DNA of 64,000 nt, from the NCBI RefSeq assembly GCF_030733385.1, contig NZ_JASHJC010000008.1:1-64000 (forward strand), written 5' to 3'. This stretch comes from Roseovarius sp. MMSF_3359. GTDB taxonomy: Bacteria; Pseudomonadota; Alphaproteobacteria; Rhodobacterales; Rhodobacteraceae. Below are positions 16,697-25,927 of this stretch, one piece after another (position 1 is the first letter of the stretch; each line of letters opens with the position of its first letter). The notes under the pieces are model-generated. The model had not been told where the DNA came from. It made no database searches and saw nothing but the letters and a program-made list of their open reading frames with translations. The translations under genes were made by a program, and so were the position numbers.

Positions 16697-18610
16697 CTAT
16701 TCCGGCCGGCCCACTGCGTCTTCGACAAGCCGCACGGCCCCTGCCGGGGTCAGGTGATCATGATCGCGATACCAGCTTTGTGCCGCCGTCCCCGAATAAC
16801 AGAATTCCGCATCGCAAAAGACCGCCCTCGGGTCATGAACATGCAGCTCGGGGTGAGAGAGCTTGAGCTTTTCGATGATCTGATCCATTTCCCGCAAGCT
16901 GCGATCAACATCCTCACGAGCCAGGCGAAGGGGACATTTCCCAAACCAACCCGCCGCCCTTGTGCTGCAATGGACGGGACTGTGGATCATTTCCGGGTTA
17001 TCGGAGATCAGCAACACCTGCTTGCCGGAGGCCAGGAGCCTGCCAACGGTCTCCTGCAGCCCCTCAAGCAGCAATGCCTGCCTCTGCTCGATCTCTGCGG
17101 GGTCGAGATGTTCCGGCTCATGCGCCCGTCGGCGCAGCAATTCCCACACCCCGTAGCCACTCAGGACAACCTGTTTGATCCCCTGATCTTCGATAGCGTA
17201 TGCGATTGATTTGTCTATGAAATCCTGCGCGCACTGCATGAACCCGTCAATTTCCCGGCCTTTGGTGACAACCGGAAAACACCCGCCACTGACGAAGATG
17301 ATCGGGTTTTCGGTTGTGTCGGCAAAGACCTCACGGATACCGAATGCCAGATGTTGGGCGTGGCTGTCGCCGATGATGGCCGACGTCGGCGCCGCATTAT
17401 CATCCAGGATCGAACATCTGCCGCCGGCCTCTTCGCGGGTGCCAAAGGGGTAACATTTTGTCCAGCCCTGCCATTGGGTCTGCAGGTCCAATGCGTCAAA
17501 GGCCGGACGTATCTGCTTCGGCAGGTTCACCCCAAGGGTCAAGATGCCGATACTCGCCGCAGCGGCGGTGATAAGTACAGTGCGGACGCGGAAATGCTTC
17601 TTGCGAAATGGCCGCTCGATAAAACGCCAGGTGATCCAGGCCAGCAGCAAGGTGAGTACGGTCAGCGCCAGAAACAGGTATGATCCCTGCGGCAATCCGA
17701 AGAGATAGCGCGAGAAGACGAACAGCGGCTGGTGCCAGAGGTACATGCTGTAGGAAATCAGGCCAATTCCGACGCAGGCCCGCAAGCTCAACAGGCGATG
17801 CGTGAGCGTCCCCGGCGCGGCAAAGAGGATGACGAGGGCCGTGCCCACCGTCGGCACCAGCGCATAAAGACCCGGGAAGGGCGTTCTTCCATCGAAGAGA
17901 ACCACCGCGGCGGCGATGGCGAGCAACCCGGCGGCGGCAAGCCCATCCCCGACCCGTCCCGCCCGGATCCCCCCGCGCCCCTGCAGGTAAAGGGCGGCAA
18001 AAGCGCCGATCAGCAACTCCCATCCACGCGCATGCAGCAGGAAAAACGTCGCCGACGGATAGGCAAGCGCGCCCCATTCCGCCAAGGACAGGCTGATGAA
18101 GAAAAGCACCGCCAACACCGCGATCAGCGGCCTCAGGCCAAACCGCCAGAGCGCCATCAGGAGGAGCGGAAAGATGATGTAAAACTGCTCTTCAACCGCC
18201 AGGCTCCAGGTATGCAAGAGCGGTTTCAACTCGGCCGCCGTGTCGAAATACCCGCTTTGCAGCCAAAAGAGGATGTTCGAGGCAAACATGCCCACGGCCA
18301 TGACACTGTGGAGAAACTCGGTCAGGTCCTTGGGCAGCAGGATGAACCAGGCGACGGGAATGCAGCAGAGCACGACAAAGAAAAGCGCGGGCAGAATTCG
18401 GCGGGCGCGACGGTCATAGAACCCGGCAAGGCTGAAACTCCCAGTTTTCAGTTCCTCGGCGATCAGGCTGGTGATGAGATAGCCGCTGATGACAAAAAAC
18501 ACGTCAACGCCGACGAACCCGCCGGCAAAAGGCGCAAAACCCGCGTGGAAGAAGATGACCGGCAGGACAGCAACCGCGCGCAAACCGTCAATTTCGGCGC
18601 GGTACTTCAC
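16697..18610 (-). CDS. Acyltransferase 3 with C-terminal SGNH domain (OafA/OafB-like)
   Basis: A 637-residue membrane O-acyltransferase from GTG 18610, chosen because GGGGCAGGG lies just upstream and the family start YRAEIDGLRAVAVLPV follows at once. Residues 1 to about 340 are the acyltransferase-3 domain with about ten membrane segments, including GVDVFFVISGYLI and DRRARRILPALF. From about 400 on is a periplasmic SGNH domain with the GDSHAQH block, an oxyanion-type FVSGGCFPV and the catalytic DHDHLTPAGA near the C-terminus. Such fusions acetylate surface polysaccharides. It sits beside the tRNA-Leu island, a common setting for envelope-modifying genes. Confidence 0.88.
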   Translation of the reverse strand: MKYRAEIDGLRAVAVLPVIFFHAGFAPFAGGFVGVDVFFVISGYLITSLIAEELKTGSFSLAGFYDRRARRILPALFFVVLCCIPVAWFILLPKDLTEFLHSVMAVGMFASNILFWLQSGYFDTAAELKPLLHTWSLAVEEQFYIIFPLLLMALWRFGLRPLIAVLAVLFFISLSLAEWGALAYPSATFFLLHARGWELLIGAFAALYLQGRGGIRAGRVGDGLAAAGLLAIAAAVVLFDGRTPFPGLYALVPTVGTALVILFAAPGTLTHRLLSLRACVGIGLISYSMYLWHQPLFVFSRYLFGLPQGSYLFLALTVLTLLLAWITWRFIERPFRKKHFRVRTVLITAAAASIGILTLGVNLPKQIRPAFDALDLQTQWQGWTKCYPFGTREEAGGRCSILDDNAAPTSAIIGDSHAQHLAFGIREVFADTTENPIIFVSGGCFPVVTKGREIDGFMQCAQDFIDKSIAYAIEDQGIKQVVLSGYGVWELLRRRAHEPEHLDPAEIEQRQALLLEGLQETVGRLLASGKQVLLISDNPEMIHSPVHCSTRAAGWFGKCPLRLAREDVDRSLREMDQIIEKLKLSHPELHVHDPRAVFCDAEFCYSGTAAQSWYRDHDHLTPAGAVRLVEDAVGRPE

Positions 18611-19175
18611 GCGCCCTGCCCCGCATGCAGATGCTGTTTGGGGGCGGTGCCATCCGCCAAACCGCAAAACCGGGGCGGCAGGGAAAGGACTGCGGCTCTG
18701 ACTGGTCGGGATTGTCTGCTCACCTTAAAATCACCACGCCTCGTCGTCGCTTTGCGGTGCAGGTCATGTGCGTGACCCGCCCCGGCACCACCCGGCCTCG
18801 ATCTCAGGGTGGCTGGCTCATAGCTCTACACAGACCTTGCAATTTGTCAAAATCAAGCGACAGCAGAAATTCGGAACGGGGATGAGCCCGGGCAGCATTC
18901 AACCACATTGCCGCAAAGTAACTTCTATTTACGATGACGCGGGTGGTGGGATTTGACCCCCCCGGATATTGCAACACCGGAACTCAAATCTGGCGCATCA
19001 TTATTAACATATTGATTGATATACATTTCCTAACGTCAATGATTGAAAAACTACCCACTGTCGACGTCCCTAACAACTAAGCAGATCACTGATCTTGCAG
19101 ATATTTGTCATGTGACACTAGAGAATTCCAGACATAATCATGTTGGGGAGCGGCGGATGTAAGAAGATGTAAGCT
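18611..19175. other. Gene-poor, AT-richer intergenic region at the left side of the tRNA-Leu island
   Basis: About 565 bases with no supported gene. Base composition falls from the high-GC style of the acyltransferase to AT-rich sequence from about 18860 (for example ATTATTAACATATTGATTGA near 19000). The only structured item found is a tRNA-like direct repeat at 18939-18960, listed separately. Confidence 0.6.
18939..18960 (+). repeat. Degenerate copy of the tRNA-Leu 3' end, candidate att remnant
   Basis: This 22-base segment matches 20287-20308 (the tRNA-Leu acceptor stem and T-arm, plus-strand sense) at 18 of 22 positions in the same orientation without gaps; the shared core is GCGGG.GGTGGGA. 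The copy lies on the side of the tRNA facing its 3' end, as expected for the second attachment site of a tRNA-integrating element. Similarity is short and imperfect, so it could be a decayed tRNA fragment or chance. Confidence 0.4.
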
Positions 19176-20279
19176 GTGGCGGCCATCTTTGGCTTCAGGC
19201 CGGGCGCCGCCTTCGATCAGGAGTTAGATTTGACCGTTTTCTCACAGATCAAGATGTTCAATCCACCATCCTGGGCTGCCTTCACAGATGGTGCAATCAC
19301 GACAAATCGGATCGAGCATTTCCCACCTTCTTCCATACCTACACTTTATGGTTTGGATGGGAAAAAATTTAAGTCCAGACTGCGCCGAGTGATGAGTAAA
19401 TGTGTAGTGCTCAATGATAGGTGCATTTTTTGGGCGGGCGATGTTGAACTGGCGCGGCATGCTTGCAGGGCGTTGATAGCTCACAACCCTCGGACACAAG
19501 AGGAGTTCAACGCCGTCATTGGGCGGCTTGATCCGAAAACCTTGGCTAGCGTACAAATTATGCTGACTGTTTTTGACGGCGAGGCGATCCGCGAATTTGG
19601 CTACTGGTTATATGGCACCAGTCTTTCACAATCTGTTGAACTAGTCGGCGGTGGTTCCGGCTGGGAAGACCTAATCGAGATTAGCAGCGAGAGTTCGTTC
19701 GGGTTTGACCTTCATAACCCTCAAACAAGCGAAATCACCAACGCCGTTTACTGGGCTCTTGCCGCCATAGCAAGCATGCTTGACATTGAAAGGAACTCAC
19801 CTGTTCAGGGTCATTTAGATTATGGTGGCTGCGCCGATCTGATTTCGTTCGGACCAACTGGTTTCGTCCGAGAAAGTTTCTGTGTGATCGAAGCCATCAC
19901 GTCCAAGGTGGCACCTCGAGAAGATCTTGCAATAACAGGTTTCTTTGCATCGTATGGGATCGAAGGTGGATCAATCGTTTCTTACACCGATTTGACAAAT
20001 CTTGACCCGCAAGATCCCTTCGTGGTCTCGCAAAGCCACGAAATACTGGCGGACTCAAAACAGAAGCCATCCCTAGATAGAATAGGCGGTCCGTTACCCT
20101 ACTCGATTGTAAGAGTTCGGTGTGAGGACCGCCAATACACCTACTTCGGCAACAGTCCATTTCATATTCGCACTTTAATTGAGGATGAAATGGTTAGGCT
20201 AGATATCGAACCACGATCAGACAAAGACATTGGAGACGTTTTCTACGAAGGTCTGAACAGTCTTCGTTGGGAGCTATAA
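19176..20279 (+). CDS. Hypothetical protein, low-GC orphan next to tRNA-Leu
   Basis: A 367-residue protein from GTG 19176 (an ATG at 19254 would give 341 residues). I do not recognise the family. Base composition is unlike its neighbours: 24 of 60 bases are G or C in 19321-19380 against well over 60 percent nearby. The N-terminal half has a layout reminiscent of Ntn-hydrolase/proteasome-type folds: a strand with AAFTDGAITTNRIEHF, basic KFKSRLRRVMSKCVVL, then FWAGDVELARHACRALI and a glycine-rich ELVGGGSG; no N-terminal nucleophile is apparent and this is only a weak resemblance. No signal peptide or membrane segment. It lies alone between a candidate att remnant and tRNA-Leu, suggesting acquisition by transfer. 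Confidence 0.7.
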   Translation: MAAIFGFRPGAAFDQELDLTVFSQIKMFNPPSWAAFTDGAITTNRIEHFPPSSIPTLYGLDGKKFKSRLRRVMSKCVVLNDRCIFWAGDVELARHACRALIAHNPRTQEEFNAVIGRLDPKTLASVQIMLTVFDGEAIREFGYWLYGTSLSQSVELVGGGSGWEDLIEISSESSFGFDLHNPQTSEITNAVYWALAAIASMLDIERNSPVQGHLDYGGCADLISFGPTGFVRESFCVIEAITSKVAPREDLAITGFFASYGIEGGSIVSYTDLTNLDPQDPFVVSQSHEILADSKQKPSLDRIGGPLPYSIVRVRCEDRQYTYFGNSPFHIRTLIEDEMVRLDIEPRSDKDIGDVFYEGLNSLRWEL

Positions 20280-20282
20280 GCT

Positions 20283-20368
20283 TGGTGCGGGCGGTGGGAC
20301 TCGAACCCACACGGCCATTCGGCCTTCAGATTTTAAGTCTGATATGTCTACCATTCCATCACGCCCGC
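20283..20368 (-). tRNA. tRNA-Leu(UAA)
   Basis: Read on the minus strand, the acceptor stem GCGGGCG pairs with CGCCCGC, the anticodon loop is CTTAAAA (anticodon TAA), a long variable arm is present (AAGGCCGAATGGCCGT region), and the T-arm is GTGGGTTCGAGTCCCAC. Discriminator A and the CCA end are encoded (20283-20286). A tRNA with a long variable arm and anticodon UAA reads leucine codons UUA/UUG. The 3' end faces the orphan gene and the candidate att remnant. Confidence 0.97.
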
Positions 20369-20544
20369 GGATGACGTGTCGGGCCTCGTTGCAGGCTTGA
20401 TAGATTACCTATCGCCGCCGCGCGCCGATGACAACGTGCTTTGGAAAAACGCGGGCATTTATGGAACCGCTTTATGAGGTGCTGCGCCGTCGCAGACCTT
20501 CCCGACCGTCCGCTCCGCTAAGGGTCAAACCGCCCGAGGGGCGA

Positions 20545-21090
20545 TCACAACTCCTGCTCGCCGCTCTCAAGCGAGGGCAGCAGTGCGCGCTCGGACAGCC
20601 ACGGGTTTAGCGCCAGCGCGGCCCGCAGGCTCAGCGCCGCTTCGGCCTTTCGCTCCAGCCCCACAAGCGTCAGCGCCCGCCCGGCAAGCGCCGCCACATG
20701 CCGCGGTGAAAGGGCGATAGCACGGTTCAGGTCCGGCAGGGCGGCGGCAAAATCCTGTCGCAGGAAATTCACGAAGGCGCGCTGATTATACCCTTCGGCA
20801 TAGTTCGGGCAGTAGGTGACCAACGCATCGAGCGCGACCATCGCGCCGTCATAGTCGTAGGACGCACGCCGACTCATCCCCTCATCGAGCAATTCCTGCG
20901 CGTAGTCATCCGGCGCATCCGCCCAATATTGCCACATGTCGTTCGATATCTGCAGGCCGGTCGCCTGATCCGGCGCCTGTTGCGCGGATTGGATCAGGTC
21001 GTTCAATGCGTCGCTGTGGTCAGGCGCATCGGGGCAGGTTTCGGCAAGGGCGGGGCCAGCAACAAGAAGGGCAAGGATCGCGTATTTCAT
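20545..21090 (-). CDS. Secreted TPR-repeat protein
   Basis: A 181-residue protein from ATG 21090 with a clear signal peptide (MKYAILALLVAGPALAE, cleavage near residue 16); an upstream ATG at 21117 would bury it. After an N-terminal helical part with two Cys (TCPDAPDHSD and YCPNYAEGY), there are two to three TPR motifs: ASYDYDGAMVALDALVTYCP, FLRQDFAAALPDLNRAIALS and GLERKAEAALSLRAALALNP. It probably acts in the periplasm as a protein-protein interaction module. No partner is apparent; it shares strand with the putR gene 30 bases upstream and could be co-transcribed. Confidence 0.85.
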   Translation of the reverse strand: MKYAILALLVAGPALAETCPDAPDHSDALNDLIQSAQQAPDQATGLQISNDMWQYWADAPDDYAQELLDEGMSRRASYDYDGAMVALDALVTYCPNYAEGYNQRAFVNFLRQDFAAALPDLNRAIALSPRHVAALAGRALTLVGLERKAEAALSLRAALALNPWLSERALLPSLESGEQEL

Positions 21091-21120
21091 GACCCGATAA
21101 TGGCGCGCCAACCGCACAGG

Positions 21121-21597
21121 TCAAATCACATCCGGGACAACACTCTCCTTGACCGCCTGCATCGCGACATAGGTGGAGGTATGTGCGACATGCGGCAGTG
21201 ACGAGATATGCTCGCCCAATACCCGCCGGTAATCGCTCATGTTCTGGGTGCGGATTTTCATCAGGTAGTCGAAATTGGCCGCGATCATATGCACCTGCTC
21301 GATCTCGGGGATCTTGGCCACCGCCGCGTTGAAATCCGCAAGCGCCTTTTCTCGCGTATCGTTAAGGCGCACCTCGACAAAACTGACATGGTCCATGCCA
21401 AGGCGGATCGGGTCGAAAAGCGCGGAATAGCCGGTGATCACCCCCTCCTTCTCCAACCGCCTGAGCCGCGCCTGGGTCGGGGATTTCGACAAGCCGATTT
21501 CACGCGCGAGATCGGTGATGCTGATTCGACCATCCCCGGACAGCACCCGCAGGATGGCCCGGTCAAACCCGTCAAGTTCCGTCTTTCCACTTTGCAT
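21121..21597 (-). CDS. putR: Lrp/AsnC-family regulator, PutR-type
   Basis: A 158-residue Lrp-family protein: HTH about residues 12-62 (RISITDLAREIGLSKSPTQA), then the RAM effector domain with FVEVRLND and the ligand-region IEQVHMIAANFDYLMKIR. It is divergent from putA across about 110 bases, the arrangement of PutR in Rhodobacter and other alphaproteobacteria, where PutR activates putA when proline is present. The intergenic region is AT-rich with two copies of TTCAGG (21610-21615 and 21645-21650), possible half-sites. The PutA here lacks a DNA-binding domain, so a separate regulator is needed. Confidence 0.88.
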   Translation of the reverse strand: MQSGKTELDGFDRAILRVLSGDGRISITDLAREIGLSKSPTQARLRRLEKEGVITGYSALFDPIRLGMDHVSFVEVRLNDTREKALADFNAAVAKIPEIEQVHMIAANFDYLMKIRTQNMSDYRRVLGEHISSLPHVAHTSTYVAMQAVKESVVPDVI

Positions 21598-21707
21598 ATC
21601 TTTTTTCCCTTCAGGTAGCCAAAACGACCTGCATAATCCACCAATTCAGGAAAAATAACTCATGTAACCATGATACGATAGCCCAATTCGCCAAATGGGG
21701 GTGCATC

Positions 21708-24700
21708 ATGCCATACGATACCGATATCCGCAGTAAGATCGACCACGCCACATATGCAGATGAGGCCGAGACGCTCGCCCGCCTGGTGGCCGAGGCCGAT
21801 TTGTCGCCCGAGGATCGCGCCCGCATTTCGGCGCGCGGCGCGCAGCTCGTTCGCGACATCCGCGGACAATCGAGCCCGGGCCTGATGGAGGTGTTCCTCG
21901 CCGAGTACGGCCTTTCCACCGATGAAGGCGTGGCCCTGATGTGCCTGGCCGAAGCCCTGTTGCGCGTGCCGGATGCGGAAACCATCGACGCGCTGATCGA
22001 AGACAAGATCGCGCCCTCGGACTGGGGCAAGCACATGGGGCACTCCACCTCATCGCTGGTCAACGCCTCGACCTGGGCCTTGATGCTGACCGGGAAGGTC
22101 CTGAAAGAAGACAAGACCGGCCCCGTCGGCCACCTGCGTGGCGCGATCAAACGTCTGGGGGAGCCGGTGATCCGCACCGCCGTGGCCCGGGCGATGAAGG
22201 AAATGGGTCGGCAATTCGTGCTGGGTGAGACCATCCAGGGCGCGATGGAACGCGCCGCGGGGATGGAGAAGAAAGGTTATTCCTACTCCTATGACATGCT
22301 GGGCGAGGCCGCGCGCACGGACGCGGACGCCACGCGCTATCACCTCGCCTATTCGCGGGCGATCACCGCGATCGCGCAGGCCTGCGACAAGGCGGATATC
22401 CGCGACAATCCGGGCATCTCGGTCAAGCTTTCGGCGCTTCATCCCCGCTATGAGGTGGCACAACGCGAGCAGGTCATGGAGATCCTGGTGCCGCGCCTGC
22501 GCTCGCTGGCGCTTCTGGCGAAATCCGCGCGTATGGGGCTCAATATCGACGCCGAAGAGGCCGATCGCCTGTCTCTTTCACTCGATGTGATCGAAACCGT
22601 TCTGGCTGAGCCTGCGCTCGCCGGATGGGACGGGTTCGGCGTCGTCGTGCAGGCTTTCGGGCAACGCGCGGGCCATGTGCTCGACTATCTGCACGATCTG
22701 GCGGTGCGGCTTGATCGCCGGATCATGGTGCGCCTGGTCAAGGGCGCCTATTGGGATACCGAGATCAAGCTGGCGCAGGTCGAAGGCATCGATGGCTTTC
22801 CGGTCTTCACCAAGAAGGCCGCAACCGATGTCAGCTATATCGCCAATGCCCGCAAACTCCTCGGCATGACGGACCGGATTTATCCGCAATTCGCCACCCA
22901 TAACGCCCACACGGTTGCCGCCATTCTCGACATGGCGACCGACAAGAAAACGTTTGAATTCCAGCGTTTGCATGGCATGGGTGAAGCGTTGCATGACATC
23001 GTTCTGCAATCCGAGGGCACCCGTTGCCGGATTTATGCCCCCGTGGGTGCGCATCGCGACCTCTTGGCCTATCTCGTGCGCCGCCTTTTGGAAAACGGGG
23101 CGAACTCCAGCTTCGTGAACCAGATCGTGGACGAGGATGTGGCGCCGGAAGTGGTGGCCCGCGACCCGTTTGAGGCCCTCGGCGACCCGGCCCCGCATCT
23201 GCCCACCGGGCCGGAGCTGTTCCAGCCGGAACGGCCTAATTCCAAGGGGTTCGACCTCAAACACCAACCCACGCTCGACCTGATCGAAGGCGCCCGTGCG
23301 CCCTTTGCCAACCATCAATGGACCTCCGGCCCGATCCTTGCCGGAAAGGCAAAGCCGCTGGACGCCAAGCCAGTTATCAACCCGGCCAACCCGGCGGACG
23401 TGGTGGGCCACGTGTCCAACACCAGCCCGGCGGATATCGAAACCGCGCTGGACAACGCCGCGCCGTGGGAGGCCGGCGTTGAAGAGCGCGCGCGCGTGCT
23501 GAACAAGGTCGCGGACCTCTACGAAGAAAACTTCGGAGAGCTCTTCTCGCTCCTGTCGCGCGAGGCCGGCAAGATCTGGATCGACGAAGTGGCCGAACTG
23601 CGCGAAGCGGTTGATTTCCTGCGCTATTACGCGGCCAACGCGCCTGCGACCCCGCCCGTGGGCGTCTTTACCTGCATCGCGCCGTGGAACTTCCCGCTGG
23701 CGATTTTCACCGGCCAAATGGCCGCCGCCCTCGCCTCGGGCAATGCGGTGCTGTCGAAACCCGCCGAACAAACCCCGCTCATCGCGCATTTCGCGGTGTC
23801 GCTGATGCACAAGGCGGGGGTTCCGGACACCGTCCTGCAACTCCTGCCCGGCGGCGGCGATGTGGGCGCGGCACTGACCTCGGACGCCCGCGTCGGCGGC
23901 GTGGCCTTCACCGGCTCCACCGCGACGGCCATGAAAATCCGCAGCGCCATGGCGGAAAACCTCGCCCCCGGCGCGCCGCTGATCGCGGAAACCGGCGGGC
24001 TGAACGCGATGATCGTCGATTCAACCGCCCTGCCCGAGCAAGCCGTTGGCGCGATCGTCGAATCCGCCTTCCAATCCGCCGGGCAAAGGTGTTCGGCCCT
24101 GCGCTGCCTTTACGTGCAGGAGGATATTGCCGAGCCTTTCATCAAGATGCTCAAAGGCGCGATGGATGCGCTGGTGATCGGCGATCCGTGGTCTGTCGCC
24201 ACCGATTGCGGTCCTGTTATCGACGAAGCCGCGCGCAAGGGCATCGCCGATCATATCCAGCAAGCCCGCGCCGAGGGCCGCTTGATGCATGAGCTCAAGA
24301 CGCCGAACTCGGGCACCTATATCGCGCCTACGCTGATCCGGGTCGATGGGATCGACAAGCTCGAGCGGGAGATCTTTGGCCCGGTCCTGCACCTGGCCAC
24401 CTTTGGCTCGGAAGAGTTGGACGGCGTGATCGACACGATCAACGCCACCGGCTATGGCCTGACCTTCGGTCTGATGACCCGGATCGACGACCGGGTGCAA
24501 CATGTGACCGAACGGGTGAATGCCGGCAACCTCTATGTCAACCGCAACCAGATCGGCGCCATCGTCGGCAGCCAACCCTTCGGCGGTGAGGGCCTTTCCG
24601 GCACCGGCCCCAAGGCGGGCGGCCCGAACTACCTCGCCCGTTTCTCGGCCACCAAAGCGCCGATGGCGGGAGCGAACTGGTCCGCCGAGATGGCCACAAA

Positions 24701-25139
24701 AGACGCCCAATCGGTACTCTCGGCGGCACGGCAGACGGACCCCGCGATCCATGCGGCCCATGTCCTGCCCGGCCCTACCGGCGAATCGAACCGCCTGACC
24801 GCCCATGCCCGTGATCCGATCCTTTGCCTGGGTCCGGGCGCCGATGCGGCGGCGGCGCAGGCCAAGGCGGTCACCGATCTGGGCGGGATCGCGGTGCAGG
24901 CCACAGGGTCGCTCGCCGCCGATGCGCTGACCGCGCTCGATGATGTGTCCGGCGCAATCTGGTGGGGAGACGAGGCCTCCGCCCGCGACTACGCCCGCGC
25001 GCTTTCCAAGCGCAATGGGCCAATCCTGCCGCTCATCACCGGGCTGCCGGACACCGGTCATGTGCTGCACGAACGCCATGTCTGCGTCGACACCACGGCG
25101 GCGGGCGGGAACGCGGCCCTGCTTGGCGGCGCGTCGTAA
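21708..25139 (+). CDS. putA: Bifunctional proline dehydrogenase/L-glutamate gamma-semialdehyde dehydrogenase PutA
   Basis: A 1143-residue two-enzyme protein converting proline to glutamate. The proline dehydrogenase barrel is about residues 70-470 (NPGISVKLSALHPRY, MVRLVKGAYWDTEIK, FATHNAHTVAAI). The aldehyde dehydrogenase is about 530-1000 with PWNFPLAIFTGQMAAAL, FTGSTATAMKI, the catalytic Glu in ETGGLNA and the catalytic Cys in SAGQRCSALRC. A C-terminal region to 1143 resembles the trifunctional-type tail. The N-terminal ribbon-helix-helix DNA-binding domain of E. coli PutA is absent, which fits the separate putR gene. Proline is also a common osmolyte in marine habitats. Confidence 0.96.
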   Translation: MPYDTDIRSKIDHATYADEAETLARLVAEADLSPEDRARISARGAQLVRDIRGQSSPGLMEVFLAEYGLSTDEGVALMCLAEALLRVPDAETIDALIEDKIAPSDWGKHMGHSTSSLVNASTWALMLTGKVLKEDKTGPVGHLRGAIKRLGEPVIRTAVARAMKEMGRQFVLGETIQGAMERAAGMEKKGYSYSYDMLGEAARTDADATRYHLAYSRAITAIAQACDKADIRDNPGISVKLSALHPRYEVAQREQVMEILVPRLRSLALLAKSARMGLNIDAEEADRLSLSLDVIETVLAEPALAGWDGFGVVVQAFGQRAGHVLDYLHDLAVRLDRRIMVRLVKGAYWDTEIKLAQVEGIDGFPVFTKKAATDVSYIANARKLLGMTDRIYPQFATHNAHTVAAILDMATDKKTFEFQRLHGMGEALHDIVLQSEGTRCRIYAPVGAHRDLLAYLVRRLLENGANSSFVNQIVDEDVAPEVVARDPFEALGDPAPHLPTGPELFQPERPNSKGFDLKHQPTLDLIEGARAPFANHQWTSGPILAGKAKPLDAKPVINPANPADVVGHVSNTSPADIETALDNAAPWEAGVEERARVLNKVADLYEENFGELFSLLSREAGKIWIDEVAELREAVDFLRYYAANAPATPPVGVFTCIAPWNFPLAIFTGQMAAALASGNAVLSKPAEQTPLIAHFAVSLMHKAGVPDTVLQLLPGGGDVGAALTSDARVGGVAFTGSTATAMKIRSAMAENLAPGAPLIAETGGLNAMIVDSTALPEQAVGAIVESAFQSAGQRCSALRCLYVQEDIAEPFIKMLKGAMDALVIGDPWSVATDCGPVIDEAARKGIADHIQQARAEGRLMHELKTPNSGTYIAPTLIRVDGIDKLEREIFGPVLHLATFGSEELDGVIDTINATGYGLTFGLMTRIDDRVQHVTERVNAGNLYVNRNQIGAIVGSQPFGGEGLSGTGPKAGGPNYLARFSATKAPMAGANWSAEMATKDAQSVLSAARQTDPAIHAAHVLPGPTGESNRLTAHARDPILCLGPGADAAAAQAKAVTDLGGIAVQATGSLAADALTALDDVSGAIWWGDEASARDYARALSKRNGPILPLITGLPDTGHVLHERHVCVDTTAAGGNAALLGGAS

Positions 25140-25183
25140 AGCATCTCTTGACGCCAACGGTCGGGGCCGCCACGGTGGCCCCG

Positions 25184-25927
25184 ATGTTACCCATCCGTGA
25201 CCATAATCCGTCGGGGCGCACCCCTTATGTCACCTACGCGCTGATTGCGATCAACGTCGTCGTCTTCATCAGCTATTGGCACCTGTTCAGCGACGCCCGC
25301 GCCATCAACGCCTTCTTCAACGATTGGGCCATGATCCCGCGACAGGTCACCCAGACCGGCGATTATGGCGGCCTCTTCACGTCGATGTTCCTGCATGGCG
25401 GGTTGATGCACCTTGGCGGTAACATGCTGTTTTTATGGATTTTCGGCGACAATATCGAAGACGAAATGGGCCATCTGCCGTTTCTTCTCTTCTATCTTGC
25501 CGCCGGCATCGGCGCGGGCCTTGTGCATGTCCTCTCCGCACCGGGATCGCTGGTGCCGACGGTGGGCGCCTCGGGCGCCATCGCCGGTGTCATGGGCAGC
25601 TACCTGCTGCTCTATCCCAAGGCAAAGGTCGATATTTTCCTCTTCTTGGTGATCTTCTTTCGCATCCTGCCGATCCCCGCCTGGATCATGCTCGGCGTCT
25701 GGTTCGGGCTGCAACTATTCAACGGCGTCGGGGCGGATCCGGCGGCCGGCGGCGTCGCCTATTGGGCCCATGCGGGCGGGTTCGTCATCGGCAGCCTCCT
25801 GAGCCTGCCCTTGTTTCTGCGCCTCGGCGGGCCGCGCTTCTGGGCGCGGACAGACGGCCACCCGCCCCACCCCGAGGCCGAATACCAGATTGGCCGCACC
25901 CGCATTCCAACCGTGAGGCGACGATGA
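25184..25927 (+). CDS. Rhomboid family intramembrane serine protease
   Basis: A 247-residue polytopic protein from ATG 25184 (MLPIRDHNPSGRTPYVTYALI). It has the rhomboid active-site plan: HLGGNMLFLWIFGDN in TM2 (oxyanion Asn), the nucleophile motif GASGAIAGVMGSY in TM4, and the catalytic His in AHAGGFVIG in TM6. The loop-1 style segment between TM1 and TM2 is present. It cleaves membrane-protein substrates within the bilayer; the substrate is unknown. It starts 44 bases after putA and overlaps the next gene by four bases (ATGA). Confidence 0.92.
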   Translation: MLPIRDHNPSGRTPYVTYALIAINVVVFISYWHLFSDARAINAFFNDWAMIPRQVTQTGDYGGLFTSMFLHGGLMHLGGNMLFLWIFGDNIEDEMGHLPFLLFYLAAGIGAGLVHVLSAPGSLVPTVGASGAIAGVMGSYLLLYPKAKVDIFLFLVIFFRILPIPAWIMLGVWFGLQLFNGVGADPAAGGVAYWAHAGGFVIGSLLSLPLFLRLGGPRFWARTDGHPPHPEAEYQIGRTRIPTVRRR

